Source: Flavobacterium praedii (GTDB lineage: Bacteria > Bacteroidota > Bacteroidia > Flavobacteriales > Flavobacteriaceae). From it: a DNA stretch of 64,000 bases. The stretch is from NCBI RefSeq assembly GCF_026810365.1, contig NZ_CP113948.1, positions 572,001 to 636,000 of the forward strand, given 5' to 3'. Shown here one piece after another: positions 26,718 to 39,240 of this stretch (its first letter is position 1; the number at the start of each line of letters is the position of its first letter). The notes beneath the pieces are model-generated. The model saw only the letters and a program-made list of their open reading frames with translations. It did no database searches and had not been told where the DNA came from. Position numbers and translations under genes: made by a program.

Positions 26718-29700
26718 ATGTATATCAATAAAAGTATAATAGTATTTGTATTTACATTTTTTTCATTGTTTGCCTTTGGACAGAATGAAGAACCTGTAAT
26801 TGATTCTAAATCTGGAAACAATTTAAAAGTTGGAGCATCTTTGGAAGTCATTGATTCTAAATTTGGGGATTTAAATAATCATAATATTTTTAGTTCTATT
26901 AATCCAGCTGTAACCATTCATTTTGGTTTTAATGATCTGGACAAAAAAACGCCTAGTTATAATGTTATTTATACTTGTACAATACAATTAGATATAATTT
27001 CATACGATATTAGCGGAAATAGCTTAGGTTCAAAATCGGTTTCATTAACAATAGAACATAATAATAGTACAAAAGGTCTTGAGCTTAATGATTATGTTGT
27101 CTATAGACTTCCAGGAATTCATAAAGCAAAAGTTACTGTTGCAGCAATAACTTATTCTAAATCCGTAGCTGACTTGGCAACTGATTTAACTTTAAAATTC
27201 AATACAGAGCGCTATTATAATTTACAATTAAGTGGTTCAAATTCATCTGTATTGCCTATAAGTTATAAATTGGTTAAATATAATGGTACTAATGAGATTG
27301 TAGTATCTAAAGTCAGCGATGGAGCAGAGGAATTAGTAATTAATTGGACAAAAGACACCAAAGCTCCTGCAGTGGAGTATGAGTTGGAATGGACTTGGAT
27401 TGATAATTATAAAAAAGACGGCGGTAAATTATTGCCCAATGAAATTGCTTTAACCGAGCAGGATTTTAAATTAAACAGTACGAGAATACAAACTAAAGAC
27501 CTTACCTATAGAATTCCTTTAGTGTTTTCAAATGGTTATTTGGTTTATAGAATTAGACCAGTTGGACGATTCCTGGACAACACTTCAAAGAATTATTATG
27601 GAGTTTGGTCTTCAGGGATAGCAGATAAATACAAGCTAGTTAGTGATTGGCCGTATAGTGTAGAGATTAACCAAGCTCATGAGTCAGGTTTGAAAAACTG
27701 GCAGTATCAAGCTTCTTTTGCCGAAGACGGTAAGAAAAAAGAAGTGGTAAGTTATTTTGATGGTTCTTTACGCAATCGTCAAACAGTAACCAAAGTAAAT
27801 TCAAACAATAAAGCAATTGTTGGAGAGGTAATATATGATACTCAGGGTAGAGCTGCTATAGAAGTACTGCCAACACCAATTGAGTCATCTGGAATACGTT
27901 TTTATAATGATTTAAATACCAATGAAGCAGGATCGTTATATTCTCATAAAGATTTTGATTGGGATAATGCTAGTGTAAAAGATTGTGACCCAATTCCTGT
28001 TCCTAAAATGTCCAATAAAGCTGGAGCTGGTAAATATTATTCGCCAAATAATGATCCATTGAAAAATCATCAGGATTTTGTCCCAGATGCTATTGGTTAT
28101 CCTTTTTCTCAAGTAGTCTACACTCCTGATAATACGGGAAGAATTAAAAGTAAAGGAGGGGTAGGACCTGACCATCAAATAGGTTCAGGACATGAAATGC
28201 AGTATTTTTATGGCCATCCCAAACAAGAAGAGTTAAACCGTCTTTTTGGTTATAAAGTTGGGGATTATTCTCATTACAAAAAGAATACAGTTATTGATCC
28301 TAACGGGCAAGTGAGTGTGAGTTATTTGGATCCGCAAGGAAGAACTGTTGCAACGGCTCTTGCAGGCGATAATAAAGGTAATTTGGTTTCACTTGATGAT
28401 GAGAAAAATCAAAGCTTGCATATTATGACCACCACTGACCTTTTGTCAAATAACGATAAATATGTGTCTGGTGAGAATGGTGTTGTTGAAGATGGAATTA
28501 AATTGAGTACTCCGATTACTGTAGTCAAAGAAGGAGATATTAAATTTGAGTATTCTTTTGTTAAAACCAAAGGTTCCTATGCGGATGCCTGTTTAAATAC
28601 TAAGTTTTATCCTTTTGTATATGACTGGACTATTAGTTTGAAAAATGATTGTGCTTTGGAATTGCTTACAGGTAATAATCCATTAAGTTCAAAAATTGGT
28701 GCTTCTAGTTTAAATGGCACTAACGCAGCTGAATTAAGTTTTAAGAATATAGTCTTTAATGCAAAAGATGGAGCAAATTTTTTGAAGGTTGGTTCCTATC
28801 CTTTGAGTAAAGATCTTCGCATAGACCATGATGTTTTAGATGAATATGCAGAGGATTATATCTCAGAATTAAAAAAGAGTACAAAATGTTTGCCAGATCT
28901 CTCTTCATTAGAGGCTGAAATTACTGTGACCGATTGTAACATAACCTGTAAAAGTTGTGAAGAATCATTAGTACGTGAAAATTTAACTACAGAAGAGTTT
29001 ACAGCTTTTCAATTGTTACTTTCTGCAGAGCCAAATAAACTTGGTAATGTTGCTGCAAGAGAATCTTATATAGTTAAAGCGGAAGCGAATTATGTTGAAA
29101 AAAATATGCTGACGGTTCTTGAACTTGAAAATTCAGAGCGACCAGATTATGAAAAACGTTTCAAAGCTCAATTCAGAAGTTTGCTTACAGGTTGTAGGGA
29201 TTTATGTGAGCAACCAATAAATGTATGTGACCTTAATTTGGACATGTTGTTAGGAGATGTTAGCCCGCATGGTCAGTATGGTTCTGTAGATGGAATTGAA
29301 ACAGATGATGAAAACGAAGATACTCCTTCAGCAAAAATTATTGATCCCTTAAGTCTTTTTAATGAGAACAATCAATTATTGTACGGTGGTTATACGACAA
29401 ATACCTATAAAGATGATGATACAGGTCTTAATGTAACAGAGAATATTTCTAACTACAATTGGAAAAAACCATTTGGTGGATCTTATAAAGAAGAAGATGG
29501 TTCAGTTTCAAAAATTAGAGTTAAACTAATTAGCGAAAATCTTGAACACCCAGAATTAAATATTTACGAACCAGCTTTGGATGGCGTTATCTTGAAGGCA
29601 TTGGATCGTGATCCCGAAAGTGATGATGTTAATGATTATCTGGTTCAGCCAAAATATTTGAGAGATGTTGCTCAATTTATTGCTATTTGGAAAACCAGTT

Positions 29701-32700
29701 GGGCCAACTCATTAGTGCAGTACCATCCAGAATATCAATATTATATTTATAATTCAAATTTGTGTACTAAAACAAATGAGGATGGGTTAAATTCTGATGG
29801 ATTTGATGACCAATTGCGTAATAAAGAGTTTTATGATGCTGATAAAAAACAGATTGACAACACTATCTTTAGTAGTACAGGTACAATAGCTCAATTGCTA
29901 AGTATTAATAGTAACAATAACACTGGCGACCCCTTTTATAATTCTAAAAACGATAAAGAAACCGTTGATGATTATAATGTTCGAAAAGCTTTAATGAAAG
30001 AAGCATTAGAAGTGAATTTTGATGGTATGGCTTTGCCATCAGGTAAAAAACTAAATATGTTGCAAGCGGCTTATTATTTTGGTGTTTTCTCTAATGGAAT
30101 TGCACCACAATCCTCGTATGTTGCTTTTTCTAATGCCACCAATGCTCAATTGTTAGATATAATTAACCAACTTGGGCAGGATGGAAACAGTGCCGATTTA
30201 AATACAAAACAAAGAATATGGTCTAATTTTAGATCCTATTATACCGCTTTAAAAGAAAAAACCCGTACTGTTTTTGCTCATATTTACGCCAGTAAAAACA
30301 ATAATTATAATGATTGTATTGGGAACGCAGAGAGTAAAGATACTTATGTTACCTTATTCAAAAAATATATAGCGGTAGGTTCTCCAAATAATTTTGAGAG
30401 ACTAACAGCACTTATTGATTTGATTCCTGAGAATCCAACTATGCTATCTACTATTCCTGCAAGCACAGGAATTGAATTGGCTTGCTCAAATGTGACATCA
30501 GGTTTGTATAAGGATAAAGTAAAACGATTTGTGCCTGCAGATTATGGATATGATTCCTCTATTGGTGACATGGAATTCTTGGCCGAAACTAAAGCAAGTA
30601 TAGAATCTAAAATGTATATTGAAACAGGAAGATGTCCAATAGCATTTGATTTGGAAAATTTCCTAAAAGGACTGGTAGATACTACTATTCAAGATAAAGG
30701 GTTGTTAATTAATGGTTTTAATACTTCAAGTATGCCTTTTTTAACTTCAAGTATATTTAATGCTCAATTAAATCCTGGGTTTAATTTGGAGGCATCCGCA
30801 AATATTCCGAAAATTACAGCACGTGAAGTTGGGGGTAAACTAAATATTGTTTTTACTCAGGATGGAAATGATGTTTCCAGTCCAATAGAATTAAGTTTTG
30901 CTAAGAATTTATCAAATTATCAAAATCCTTGCGGTGTAAATGTAACAGCTCCAAAATGGGAAGATATTACAGGATTTAAAAACTTCTATGCAGTGCCAGG
31001 TTTTTACAACAGTACTTCTAAAACATATAGATTTCGTATTGTTGCAATTATAAATAGGAAAGGTAGCGTGTCAAGTTGCACTACTCCAGAAGAAATACTT
31101 GTTGATGGAATCACAAAAGCAAATGTTTCAGACTGTTCGTCACTCATAATTGCTCCATGTGATAAAAAACAAAAATTCAGTGATGCATTCAATAAATTAG
31201 TACTTCACTTACAAGCCAATGCTACTTTGAAAAGTGCAGATTTAAATATTTCAAATGACGATACTTTTGTAAATGGATATTTGTATGAATATTTTGGAAT
31301 CAAACAAGGTGATATCGTAAAATGGCATAACACTGTTGAAGGAGTTGACATTAGTGTAAATGATGTAAAACGCGTTTCTGTTAATCTTGGATCATACAGT
31401 TTAGGAAGAGATGTAATAAAAAGTGTATTTATTAATGGTTTAGATTCAGGGAATAAAAGTACTTTACTAAGTGTAAGAATTAAAACCAATTTTTTTAGAA
31501 ATAGCCAAATCACGGGTATAATTAGATCGGGTAGTGGTAATATGCCATTGTATTTCACCTGTTGTTCACCTTGTGGTGAAACCGATTATAATGGAGATGG
31601 ATATGGAGATTTATGTGGCCCAGGTGGTCCAGGTGGTCCGGGAAATTGCGGTACAATTGATACGGATGGTGACGGTATTTTTGATTTGTGCGATACCTGC
31701 CCTACCATTCCAAATCCTAATAATGAACCTTGTGTAGCAAATCCACCATACACGCGTATCACTTCCTGTGATGTAGTAGCTAATGAAGAGCTTGCTTATG
31801 AGGATCGAGTAAAGGATATTCTAAATGATATGTTGGGTAATTTTAATTACACTATAAATGATGATGGGGATTTTTATAAAGCAGGAAATATCTCAGACTA
31901 TTCACCAGTTAAAAATTTTGTAGACCAATCTAGATTAGCTTCTCATTTTCAGGCTGAAAGAACTCGTTATAGAGTGAATAATTTGAAAAGCGTTGTAATG
32001 GATCGTTATTCTGTTGTTATAGAGAATGGTTTGTTAAGTATCACTTTTGATGAAAATTCGGGAAGTGTGAACAATAAAAACTTCATCAATTTTTATGATG
32101 TAAATTTAAAGAACGCTAAAAACATTAATTATATTGATGTAGTAAGCCCGATGAGTTTTGTTATTAATTTTACGGATAACCAGGGTAAAATTGTGAATCA
32201 GACCGGTAGCGCAATATCTCATTATACCTTTGTAGAAATAACCAAATACGAAGCAAGAGCTATAGCAGTACCTTACTGTCAATTTGCCTCGGAAGTTTAT
32301 CCTCCAAAATTAACAGCTAAGAATGCTTTGGCTGGATCTGGTGATATTTATGTTGCTATTTCACAAGATGGAAAAATTGATTACAACAATAATACTTCCC
32401 CATCTTCTTTCATGAGCAAAAAATCGGCTTCTGGGAAGTTACTTACCATGCGTGACGCTATTCCAACTGCAACTCCAACTTCTAGTTGTTCCGATATTTG
32501 TATTCCGCCGACAGTAGCTCCTATTGTATGCGGTGATAAATGGGCAGCTTTTAAGTTAAATATGAAAGCACAGGTTCCTGATTTTGAAATTCCAGATAAT
32601 TTAGCAAAAGACGGAATCTTTTTCTGTGAAGCTAATTATGGATACATCAGCGATGAGTATAATTATTATTTGAATAAGTTTGGTATATCAAGTGTTAAAA

Positions 32701-35700
32701 ATCCATTGTATTTAACCATTAGCGAATTTGGTTCTACTAAGTTGCATTATGGAAACAGTAAGACTCAATTGGTAGTTAATTATTATTTCAATTATTTAGA
32801 GGCTCAAACCAAAACACCAACAGTAGAAGCTTTGACTTGGCCACAATTTGCAGATAAATATGTTTTAGACAATAAAGAATGTGTTCCAGGTGCAATGGTT
32901 CCAACTTTTAGTTTAGAAGTTGAAAATCCTAGTACTTTAACTCCTTGTGAGTTATTTGCAGCTTCGGTAAAAGCATCCAATAAACAACAATTGGAAGATT
33001 CATTTTATGCAAATAAAAAAGAAGAATTCATTCAAAATTATTTGAAAGAAGCTCTAGAAGGGATAACTGAAACGTTGACCGAAACGGCTTTAGACAAAGA
33101 GTATCAATATACTTTGTATTATTATGATCAAGCGGGTAATTTAATTCAAACTGTACCACCGGAAGGAGTTCACAGATTGACTCCCAACTCCAATACAACT
33201 ATAAATACTGTTCGTGCAAATAATACGGAGAAAGAGGATTTAACTTTAGTTGATGGGGTTGCCGTTGTTCCAGCAAATACTTTGCAGACACAATACCGTT
33301 ACAATTCGTTGAATCAATTGGTATGGCAAAAAACGCCAGATGGCGGAGAAACGCAATTTGCTTATGATGCTTTGGGTAGAATTGTAATGTCTCAAAATGC
33401 AAAACAAAAAGCAGGTACTCAATTCAGTTATACCCGTTATGATGAATTAGGACGAATTACCGAAGCGGGTCAGATAAAAGCAACTACAGCCGTAAGTATT
33501 AATGATAATGGAAGGTTAGTATATGGTAATGTTGTGCCTGTTCCAGTTAATGCCAAAGAAGTTCCAGTTGATGCTATTGCAGATAAATTTCCATATAATA
33601 TTGGAAAAGATACCCAGCAAGTTACCAAAACGCTTTATGATACGCCTTTGGCCAATACAACGAGTTGGTTTAGCTCTTATGGATCCGATAACAACCAAAA
33701 AAGGGTTACGGCAGTGATGTATTTTTCAGCAATGACCAGTAAGACACTTATGTCTGCTTATGATAATGCGATTTTATACGATTATGATGTGCATGGAAAT
33801 GTAAAAGAAATGTTACATCATACCAATAGTAAAGACCTTATTGCTTTAAAACTCAATCAAGAAGTTAAGAAAATTGTATATGATTATGATTTAATAAGCG
33901 GAAACGTAAATAAGGTAACCTATCAGCCTGCAAAAACGGATCAGTTTATACACCGATATGAGTATGATGCCGATAATAGAATTAATCAGGTTTACACCAG
34001 TAAAGACAATATAATCTGGGAAAAAGAAGCCAATTATTTGTATTATGATCATGGACCATTGGCGCGTGTAGAAATTGGAGACAAGAAAGTACAAGGACTC
34101 GATTATATTTACACCTTGCAAGGTTGGCTCAAAGGGGTTAATTCAGAGCAATTGAACACCAATTATGATGCTGGTAAAGATGGATTGAATGTGGCTAAAG
34201 ATGCCTTTGGTTTTGCCTTGAATTATTATACAGGAGATTATAAATCCAGAATTACTGCTTTGAATACAGCCAATGTATTTAGTCTTAGCAAAGAAGGAAA
34301 AAATGAAGGTAATGCAAACTTATACAATGGAAACATCAAAGAGATGGTTACATCATTGTTAGATGTTACTCAAATGCCAGTTCCTACGCAGTTTAATCGT
34401 TATTCTTACGATCAGTTGAACCGTATTAAAGGAATGTCAAGTTTAAGTTTTAATTCTGCAAGCGGAATTACTGCCGGAAAGGATTCTTATGGTTCGAGTT
34501 ATTCTTATGACAGGAATGGTAACTTGGTAAATCTTACTCGATCTGGTTTAAATAACAAACTTGCTATTTCAGCAATGGATGATTTGAAATATACTTACGC
34601 TAAAGATGCAAAAGGACAAATAACAAATAATAAACTGGTCAGCGTAAATGATGTATTAACAAATTCTGGGGATTTTGCAAATGATATTGAAGGTCTTAAT
34701 AAATATACTTATGATGAAATAGGACAATTGATTAAAGATGAAAAAGAAGGGTTAAATAAGATTGACTGGCGTGTTGATGGTAAAGTAAATAAAGTTACCA
34801 AAAGCAATGGGGTAGTTATTAGTTTTGAATATGATGGTTTAGGAAACAGAACGGCTAAAAAAGTAGCTACTCCTACCAATACAAAAATCACCTATTATGA
34901 ACGTGATGCTCAAGGTAATGTTTTGAGTACTTACGAGATGGAAACGCCAAAAGGGCAACCAACAACTTATACTCTTGTTGAACAAGAGATATACGGCAGT
35001 AGTCGTTTGGGTATCGAACAAGGCCGTAAAGTAATCACGAAAGACACTTTTGCCGCATTTGCTAAAAATGCAGAGGAATTAAATGCCTCAACGGCACGAA
35101 GTATTTCAAGCAAAGAAGCTACTGCGTCAACTGAAATTTCAGGTTTGAAGTTCGCTTCGGATACTGATAATGCTTCATGGAATCCAGATTCAAAGAACAT
35201 TTTAAATTTGTTTGATAATAAAACAGCAAAAACGGAGTCTATTACATTAAATGCTCATTTTAAGATAGATCCTAGTACTACTGAGAATATGGTAGCTGCA
35301 TTACATGGTGCTTCAGTTGAAGGGTCTTTTCCAGGCGATCGTTCTGTTTCGTATAGAAGTTCCGTTTTGTTAACTGTAAAAAAAGTAGGTAATGCTTATG
35401 TTCCAATTATAACTTTAACAAAATACCTTCGTAATCATAATAGTTATAAGAACAATTCTGGAAATAGACGCTATTCTTTTAGAAGTAATCAAGTTGAGAC
35501 AAAGTATTTAATTGCCCCTCAAACTATAGCAATACCAGAAAATGAATGGGATTTTAAAGCTGAAATTAAGTTAAATTCGAACCGTACAAACTATATTGTT
35601 GATATTACTTTAAATGGTAACGTTTATTCTACCAAATCTGAATTTAAAGTTGTTTTAAATGGTGAAGAAAATAAAGGAATGAGAAGTGGTTCTGGGGATT

Positions 35701-37451
35701 TAAAAATTAATACACCTCCTAACACATTAGGTTCTACTGAAATTGAGTATAGACCAGGTGTGAAAATTAAGCATTCAGCATTAAAGAATGAAATGTGTGA
35801 TTTCTCATATACTGTTGATAATGGAGAAGACCCAGAAGATATTAAAGTGAATAACTTCTTGTTTGATGAAGGATCTGGTACAAAAACTAAAGCCACTACA
35901 GGAATAGAAATGGCATTAGGAACTGTGCAATATGCAAAAACCTATTGCGGTTCTGCAGCAGGTGATAAAGATTTGGACGGATTTAAAGATTCAGTTGATA
36001 ATTGCCCAACTACGTATAATCCAGATCAAAAAGATACCGATGGAGATGGAGTAGGTGATGTATGCGACAACTGTAAATATCCTAATCCATTGCAGGTGGA
36101 TGCAGATCATGACGGAATTGGTGATGGTGATAAAGCAGGCGATTTAAGTTGTGATAATTGCAAATTAAACGCTAACTTTGATCAAAGCGATGTAGATAAA
36201 GATGGAATTGGTGATGTTTGTGACAACTGTTTAACGATTAATAACCCAGATCAAGCCGATGTTAATAAAAATGGTGTGGGAGATCTTTGTGAAGGCTTGG
36301 ATCAAGGATTAGGAACAGTAGCCGCAATTGGTGTACCTAAAGAGTATTATCGTTTTGTAGGAGACAAACGTTATGAGCTTTCTAACCATTTAGGAAACGT
36401 GCTTTCTGTGATTTCAGATCGTTCTCTAGTAGATGCAAATGGCGGACTTACTCCTGACGTTCTTAGTTACTCAGATTACTATCCTTTTGGAATGCTTGTA
36501 CCTAACAGGCATGGGACTACTCTTTCTAACGGATATCGCTATGGGTTCCAGTCCCAAGAACAGGATGATGAGCTGAAAGGTGAAGGAAATTCGTTGAATT
36601 ATACCTTTAGAATGCACGACCCGAGGGTGGGAAGGTTTTTTGCAACTGACCCGCTTGAGAAGTCTTATACATGGAATAGTCCGTATGCATTTAGTGAAAA
36701 TCGTGTTATTGATGCCGTAGAATTGGAAGGTAAAGAAGCATACTTTATTCATGGTACAGCGAGTGATAACAGTAGATGGATAAATAATAATGACAATCAT
36801 CAAAGTAGGGAAAATACAAATCAATTGTTGAGATTAACACCTAACAAGTCATTTGATGCCTCTTTTGAATGGGGAGGAAAGTTGGGTATAGGTAATGGAT
36901 TATTTAATAATAGTACAGACCGACATAAGGCGGCACAGGATTTAGTAGACCATATTATGATTTCCGCAAATGGAGAAGAAGCTATTACTATGATAGGACA
37001 TAGTCATGGTGGAAATGTTGCTATTCAAGCAATTCCTATCTTAAGAGCTGCTTTGGATGCAAAGGGATGGCAAAATGTAAAGATAAACCTCATAACTGTT
37101 TCAACGCCCGCTGATAATGCGAAGAATTCTTATGAGAACCCAGAAAAATGGAGTAGTATGATTAATAGTCATATACATTTATATAATAGTTTAGATTTTG
37201 TGCAAGAAACAGGAGCAAATATATTTGGAAATGTTGATGGTGATGCTAATTTTGAAAGAACATTTAAAAATCCCAAAACAAAGAATATAAAATTAGATGT
37301 AAATAAATATTTTCAAGTAAAAAGAACTGAGCCTAACTCAGGCGATGTAATAACTACTACTGATGGTATGGGGGCACATTCTTTTGACGACATATTTCCT
37401 GAGATTTTAAAGAAAGATATAGATAATGGAAAGATACCAACAATTAAGTAA
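26718..37451 (+). CDS. Giant RHS-repeat polymorphic toxin with C-terminal alpha/beta-hydrolase effector
   Basis: A 3577-residue exported protein: signal peptide (about residues 1-22), Fn3-like and other beta domains, a first thrombospondin type 3 calcium stretch (about 1617-1675, [14 protein letters not shown]), YD/RHS repeats (about 2128-2745, [26 protein letters not shown]), a second type 3 block (about 3081-3195), and then the Bacteroidota RHS core (about 3240-3338: [36 protein letters not shown], ending VELEG). The variable tip after VELEG is an alpha/beta hydrolase: FIHGT near its start, nucleophile Ser3429 in GHSHGG, and candidate Asp3493 (NSLDFVQ) and His3554 (GMGAHSF). The tip is the likely toxin, perhaps a lipase or phospholipase. 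The core is duplicated, inverted, at 40706-40963. Confidence 0.88.
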   Translation: MYINKSIIVFVFTFFSLFAFGQNEEPVIDSKSGNNLKVGASLEVIDSKFGDLNNHNIFSSINPAVTIHFGFNDLDKKTPSYNVIYTCTIQLDIISYDISGNSLGSKSVSLTIEHNNSTKGLELNDYVVYRLPGIHKAKVTVAAITYSKSVADLATDLTLKFNTERYYNLQLSGSNSSVLPISYKLVKYNGTNEIVVSKVSDGAEELVINWTKDTKAPAVEYELEWTWIDNYKKDGGKLLPNEIALTEQDFKLNSTRIQTKDLTYRIPLVFSNGYLVYRIRPVGRFLDNTSKNYYGVWSSGIADKYKLVSDWPYSVEINQAHESGLKNWQYQASFAEDGKKKEVVSYFDGSLRNRQTVTKVNSNNKAIVGEVIYDTQGRAAIEVLPTPIESSGIRFYNDLNTNEAGSLYSHKDFDWDNASVKDCDPIPVPKMSNKAGAGKYYSPNNDPLKNHQDFVPDAIGYPFSQVVYTPDNTGRIKSKGGVGPDHQIGSGHEMQYFYGHPKQEELNRLFGYKVGDYSHYKKNTVIDPNGQVSVSYLDPQGRTVATALAGDNKGNLVSLDDEKNQSLHIMTTTDLLSNNDKYVSGENGVVEDGIKLSTPITVVKEGDIKFEYSFVKTKGSYADACLNTKFYPFVYDWTISLKNDCALELLTGNNPLSSKIGASSLNGTNAAELSFKNIVFNAKDGANFLKVGSYPLSKDLRIDHDVLDEYAEDYISELKKSTKCLPDLSSLEAEITVTDCNITCKSCEESLVRENLTTEEFTAFQLLLSAEPNKLGNVAARESYIVKAEANYVEKNMLTVLELENSERPDYEKRFKAQFRSLLTGCRDLCEQPINVCDLNLDMLLGDVSPHGQYGSVDGIETDDENEDTPSAKIIDPLSLFNENNQLLYGGYTTNTYKDDDTGLNVTENISNYNWKKPFGGSYKEEDGSVSKIRVKLISENLEHPELNIYEPALDGVILKALDRDPESDDVNDYLVQPKYLRDVAQFIAIWKTSWANSLVQYHPEYQYYIYNSNLCTKTNEDGLNSDGFDDQLRNKEFYDADKKQIDNTIFSSTGTIAQLLSINSNNNTGDPFYNSKNDKETVDDYNVRKALMKEALEVNFDGMALPSGKKLNMLQAAYYFGVFSNGIAPQSSYVAFSNATNAQLLDIINQLGQDGNSADLNTKQRIWSNFRSYYTALKEKTRTVFAHIYASKNNNYNDCIGNAESKDTYVTLFKKYIAVGSPNNFERLTALIDLIPENPTMLSTIPASTGIELACSNVTSGLYKDKVKRFVPADYGYDSSIGDMEFLAETKASIESKMYIETGRCPIAFDLENFLKGLVDTTIQDKGLLINGFNTSSMPFLTSSIFNAQLNPGFNLEASANIPKITAREVGGKLNIVFTQDGNDVSSPIELSFAKNLSNYQNPCGVNVTAPKWEDITGFKNFYAVPGFYNSTSKTYRFRIVAIINRKGSVSSCTTPEEILVDGITKANVSDCSSLIIAPCDKKQKFSDAFNKLVLHLQANATLKSADLNISNDDTFVNGYLYEYFGIKQGDIVKWHNTVEGVDISVNDVKRVSVNLGSYSLGRDVIKSVFINGLDSGNKSTLLSVRIKTNFFRNSQITGIIRSGSGNMPLYFTCCSPCGETDYNGDGYGDLCGPGGPGGPGNCGTIDTDGDGIFDLCDTCPTIPNPNNEPCVANPPYTRITSCDVVANEELAYEDRVKDILNDMLGNFNYTINDDGDFYKAGNISDYSPVKNFVDQSRLASHFQAERTRYRVNNLKSVVMDRYSVVIENGLLSITFDENSGSVNNKNFINFYDVNLKNAKNINYIDVVSPMSFVINFTDNQGKIVNQTGSAISHYTFVEITKYEARAIAVPYCQFASEVYPPKLTAKNALAGSGDIYVAISQDGKIDYNNNTSPSSFMSKKSASGKLLTMRDAIPTATPTSSCSDICIPPTVAPIVCGDKWAAFKLNMKAQVPDFEIPDNLAKDGIFFCEANYGYISDEYNYYLNKFGISSVKNPLYLTISEFGSTKLHYGNSKTQLVVNYYFNYLEAQTKTPTVEALTWPQFADKYVLDNKECVPGAMVPTFSLEVENPSTLTPCELFAASVKASNKQQLEDSFYANKKEEFIQNYLKEALEGITETLTETALDKEYQYTLYYYDQAGNLIQTVPPEGVHRLTPNSNTTINTVRANNTEKEDLTLVDGVAVVPANTLQTQYRYNSLNQLVWQKTPDGGETQFAYDALGRIVMSQNAKQKAGTQFSYTRYDELGRITEAGQIKATTAVSINDNGRLVYGNVVPVPVNAKEVPVDAIADKFPYNIGKDTQQVTKTLYDTPLANTTSWFSSYGSDNNQKRVTAVMYFSAMTSKTLMSAYDNAILYDYDVHGNVKEMLHHTNSKDLIALKLNQEVKKIVYDYDLISGNVNKVTYQPAKTDQFIHRYEYDADNRINQVYTSKDNIIWEKEANYLYYDHGPLARVEIGDKKVQGLDYIYTLQGWLKGVNSEQLNTNYDAGKDGLNVAKDAFGFALNYYTGDYKSRITALNTANVFSLSKEGKNEGNANLYNGNIKEMVTSLLDVTQMPVPTQFNRYSYDQLNRIKGMSSLSFNSASGITAGKDSYGSSYSYDRNGNLVNLTRSGLNNKLAISAMDDLKYTYAKDAKGQITNNKLVSVNDVLTNSGDFANDIEGLNKYTYDEIGQLIKDEKEGLNKIDWRVDGKVNKVTKSNGVVISFEYDGLGNRTAKKVATPTNTKITYYERDAQGNVLSTYEMETPKGQPTTYTLVEQEIYGSSRLGIEQGRKVITKDTFAAFAKNAEELNASTARSISSKEATASTEISGLKFASDTDNASWNPDSKNILNLFDNKTAKTESITLNAHFKIDPSTTENMVAALHGASVEGSFPGDRSVSYRSSVLLTVKKVGNAYVPIITLTKYLRNHNSYKNNSGNRRYSFRSNQVETKYLIAPQTIAIPENEWDFKAEIKLNSNRTNYIVDITLNGNVYSTKSEFKVVLNGEENKGMRSGSGDLKINTPPNTLGSTEIEYRPGVKIKHSALKNEMCDFSYTVDNGEDPEDIKVNNFLFDEGSGTKTKATTGIEMALGTVQYAKTYCGSAAGDKDLDGFKDSVDNCPTTYNPDQKDTDGDGVGDVCDNCKYPNPLQVDADHDGIGDGDKAGDLSCDNCKLNANFDQSDVDKDGIGDVCDNCLTINNPDQADVNKNGVGDLCEGLDQGLGTVAAIGVPKEYYRFVGDKRYELSNHLGNVLSVISDRSLVDANGGLTPDVLSYSDYYPFGMLVPNRHGTTLSNGYRYGFQSQEQDDELKGEGNSLNYTFRMHDPRVGRFFATDPLEKSYTWNSPYAFSENRVIDAVELEGKEAYFIHGTASDNSRWINNNDNHQSRENTNQLLRLTPNKSFDASFEWGGKLGIGNGLFNNSTDRHKAAQDLVDHIMISANGEEAITMIGHSHGGNVAIQAIPILRAALDAKGWQNVKINLITVSTPADNAKNSYENPEKWSSMINSHIHLYNSLDFVQETGANIFGNVDGDANFERTFKNPKTKNIKLDVNKYFQVKRTEPNSGDVITTTDGMGAHSFDDIFPEILKKDIDNGKIPTIK
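36474..36731 (+). repeat. Left arm of 258-bp RHS-core inverted repeat
   Basis: This segment encodes the last 86 residues of the RHS core (DYYPFGML to VELEG). Its inverted counterpart is 40706-40963. The two arms align without gaps. They share 23-base identical blocks at 36474-36496 / 40941-40963 and 36588-36610 / 40827-40849, and 65 of 86 encoded residues by hand alignment. Confidence 0.85.
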
Positions 37452-37455
37452 TGCT

Positions 37456-37803
37456 ATGAAGAAAATAATTGTTTTGAAAGCCCTTGTTATTTTAAATATT
37501 ATTATTGGCATAAAATTTCTTGTAGAATATTTGAGTCAGCTCAATTATACATTTAATGCTGATGGTTTACGTTTGATAGTGTTTGTTTGGCCTTTTTCAT
37601 TGATTTGTATAGTTTTGTGCTTTTATTTGGTAAAAATAAATGAAAAATTTTATGCCTTTTTATCATTTTTAAATGGTATTATCTATTTTTTAGGGGTAAT
37701 GGGTAAACCTAAACATATTCCAAGTAATTTTTTAGTGATATCTGGGGTGTCCCTTATAATTTTATTATTTTCATTAAGAAAAGAGCTAAAAAAACAGCAG
37801 TGA
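37456..37803 (+). CDS. Small polytopic membrane protein, likely immunity protein for the RHS hydrolase toxin
   Basis: I chose the Met at 37456, four bases after the RHS stop, over an in-frame Met at 37426 that would overlap the toxin. The protein has 115 residues and about four transmembrane helices (for example ALVILNIIIGIKFLVEYL, LIVFVWPFSLICIVLCFYLV), with a basic C-terminus. There is no recognised family. Small genes directly after an RHS toxin tip usually encode the cognate immunity protein. A membrane-embedded immunity protein would suit a toxin that attacks lipids from the periplasm. This is an inference from position and topology. Confidence 0.6.
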   Translation: MKKIIVLKALVILNIIIGIKFLVEYLSQLNYTFNADGLRLIVFVWPFSLICIVLCFYLVKINEKFYAFLSFLNGIIYFLGVMGKPKHIPSNFLVISGVSLIILLFSLRKELKKQQ

Positions 37804-37941
37804 CTCCACGACTACGGAAAGCATAGCTGTTGTGTAAATGTCTTGCTCTTAACACAATTTTTTTATAAAAAGCGTTCCATTTATAGAATTGTTTTAAAGA
37901 GGAGAGAATTATTCTATTGAAATAAAGCAGTAATATAAATA

Positions 37942-37980
37942 AAACCTAATACTGGATTTGATTCTGGTATTAGGTTTTTT
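37942..37980 (+). terminator. Rho-independent terminator of the RHS toxin operon
   Basis: A perfect 11-bp stem (AAACCTAATAC at 37942-37952 with GTATTAGGTTT at 37967-37977) and a 14-base loop are followed by a T-rich tract. It lies 138 bases after the candidate immunity gene and is the first strong terminator after 8787. Confidence 0.8.
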
Positions 37981-38092
37981 CTTTTTTTATGCACTCTTTA
38001 TAAAGCTTTCAGCCACATAACAGGCTTTTGGATTCTGCTTATCATGGATTTTTAGCCCCGCTCGTGAAAAGAAGCCGGGTATTTGCAATTAT

Positions 38093-38133
38093 AAAAAACT
38101 GCAACTGGTATTTATTTTCTGGTTGTAGTTTTT
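38093..38133 (-). terminator. Hairpin terminator of the tyrosine recombinase gene
   Basis: AAAAACTGCAAC pairs with GTTGTAGTTTTT (one G-U pair). On the minus strand it starts just after the recombinase stop and ends in a T run. A closely related hairpin stands on the other side of the recombinase gene at 39241-39273. Confidence 0.65.
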
Positions 38134-38136
38134 AAT

Positions 38137-39183
38137 TTAGTAACTCTCCAACTTACTGTGTACTTTTTCGATTTCCTTATCCATGTATGCTTGCGCATAA
38201 TGTACGTATCGATTAAAAGAAGTACTGGCACTACTGTGTCCGCTTATTTTACGAACAAGATGTTCCGGCATTCCCAAAATTAATAAGGTTGTTATAGCGG
38301 TTCTACGCATCATGTGAGAACTCATTTTATCACAAAATCGGTTTTTGGATGTGTCTGTCTTTTTGGTAAGGCGCTGTGTTTTGCCCTGTTTTTCCCGAGA
38401 AATTTCAATAGGAGTGGTATAACCTGCCTGTTCACCTATTTGTTTTAAACTTTTATTAAAATTGAACAAACTGGTATTACCAAAGAGAGTTGCCTTATTG
38501 CCCTGAGATTGATACCGAAGGAAAATGGTAACTGCATACGCAGATAGCTTGATAAAACTGAATGTTTTTGTTTTTTTGGATTTGAGTTTCAAGTACCATT
38601 CACCTTCCATTTGTTCAAAATTTTTATTGGTCAGCAAAAAAATATCAGAATATCGTAATCCCGTGGTGCAGCCAAAAACAAAAATATCCTTTATGCGTCT
38701 GTGGCTGGGTATTAGGGAAGCTTCAAACTCTTTGTCGTGAATTAAGAACTTGAGCTGTTCAGGGGAAAGTACGAAAATCTCAATTTCTTCTTTGCGAACA
38801 TAAAACAATCGCTGAAAATCACCTGTAAAGAGGTCTTTGTCATTTTTTAGATAGTTAAAAAAAACTCGAATCACTTTGATGTTTGCTCCTACATAATTGT
38901 CATGACATCCTTTTTTGTATAAGAATTCAGTGAATTTTTGGTAGAATTTTTTCCAATAACTTTTTTCAGATTGCAGTTCGCGTTTGTCTAGTTTGGAAGC
39001 ATCACAAATGCGTAATTCAAATTTAGCATCACTAGAAAATTGAATCAGATTGTTCATTACATAATAGTAGTTCTGTATGGAACCCAGTTTTATCTTTTCA
39101 CCGTTTTTTTTGAGACGCTTCCCTGTTTCGGTTTCTTTTATAAACTGCTTAAACAAAGGAATTATAAGACTCGTCTTTTTCAT
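38137..39183 (-). CDS. Tyrosine recombinase / site-specific integrase (XerD-like, Bacteroidota type)
   Basis: A 348-residue protein with a SAM-like N-terminal DNA-binding region (about residues 35-125) and a C-terminal catalytic domain. All expected catalytic residues are present: Arg177 in TTGLRYSD, Lys in KSKKTKT (203-204), His290 and Arg293 in SSHMMRRTA, His316 in SGHSS, and nucleophile Tyr326 in FNRYVHYA. The length is normal for intact recombinases of this type. It lies between the RHS toxin gene and the inverted orphan RHS tip, inside the segment that recombination between the RHS repeats would invert. It may be an integrase of the accessory region or the invertase itself; the sequence does not decide between them. 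It has hairpins on both sides and a dyad over its promoter. Confidence 0.92.
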   Translation of the reverse strand: MKKTSLIIPLFKQFIKETETGKRLKKNGEKIKLGSIQNYYYVMNNLIQFSSDAKFELRICDASKLDKRELQSEKSYWKKFYQKFTEFLYKKGCHDNYVGANIKVIRVFFNYLKNDKDLFTGDFQRLFYVRKEEIEIFVLSPEQLKFLIHDKEFEASLIPSHRRIKDIFVFGCTTGLRYSDIFLLTNKNFEQMEGEWYLKLKSKKTKTFSFIKLSAYAVTIFLRYQSQGNKATLFGNTSLFNFNKSLKQIGEQAGYTTPIEISREKQGKTQRLTKKTDTSKNRFCDKMSSHMMRRTAITTLLILGMPEHLVRKISGHSSASTSFNRYVHYAQAYMDKEIEKVHSKLESY

Positions 39184-39192
39184 GAAATGGTT

Positions 39193-39222
39193 TTTCTCAA
39201 AAATACAATTTTAGTTGAGAAA
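39193..39222 (-). promoter_or_regulatory. Candidate recombinase promoter with overlapping 8-bp dyad (operator-like)
   Basis: On the minus strand TATTTTTG (39205-39198) matches the -7 box TAnnTTTG, ending 15 bases before the ATG, so the transcript would have a very short leader. The perfect inverted repeat TTTCTCAA (39193-39200) / TTGAGAAA (39215-39222) spans that box. A clear -33 TTG is absent. The dyad may be an operator for self-repression. Confidence 0.4.
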
Positions 39223-39240
39223 TGGAAATTTTCATAATAG

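Larger units (their letters stand above)
37804..38136. other. Intergenic region between toxin operon and recombinase
   Basis: This stretch of 333 bases holds the terminator of the toxin operon (37942-37980) and the hairpin that ends the convergent recombinase gene (38093-38133). No reading frame in it looks coding. The part at 37804-37870 shows no structure I can name. Confidence 0.5.

Noticed and set aside
9277..37803. T9SS sorting domain on the giant proteins
   Set aside because: None of the giants ends in the YPNP...GxYxLxI-type pattern that is clear in the proteins at 5677-8400 and 42298-44376.
38137..39183. Recombinase as a transposase or insertion sequence
   Set aside because: It has the full tyrosine-recombinase catalytic set and no terminal inverted repeats with target duplication were seen around it.
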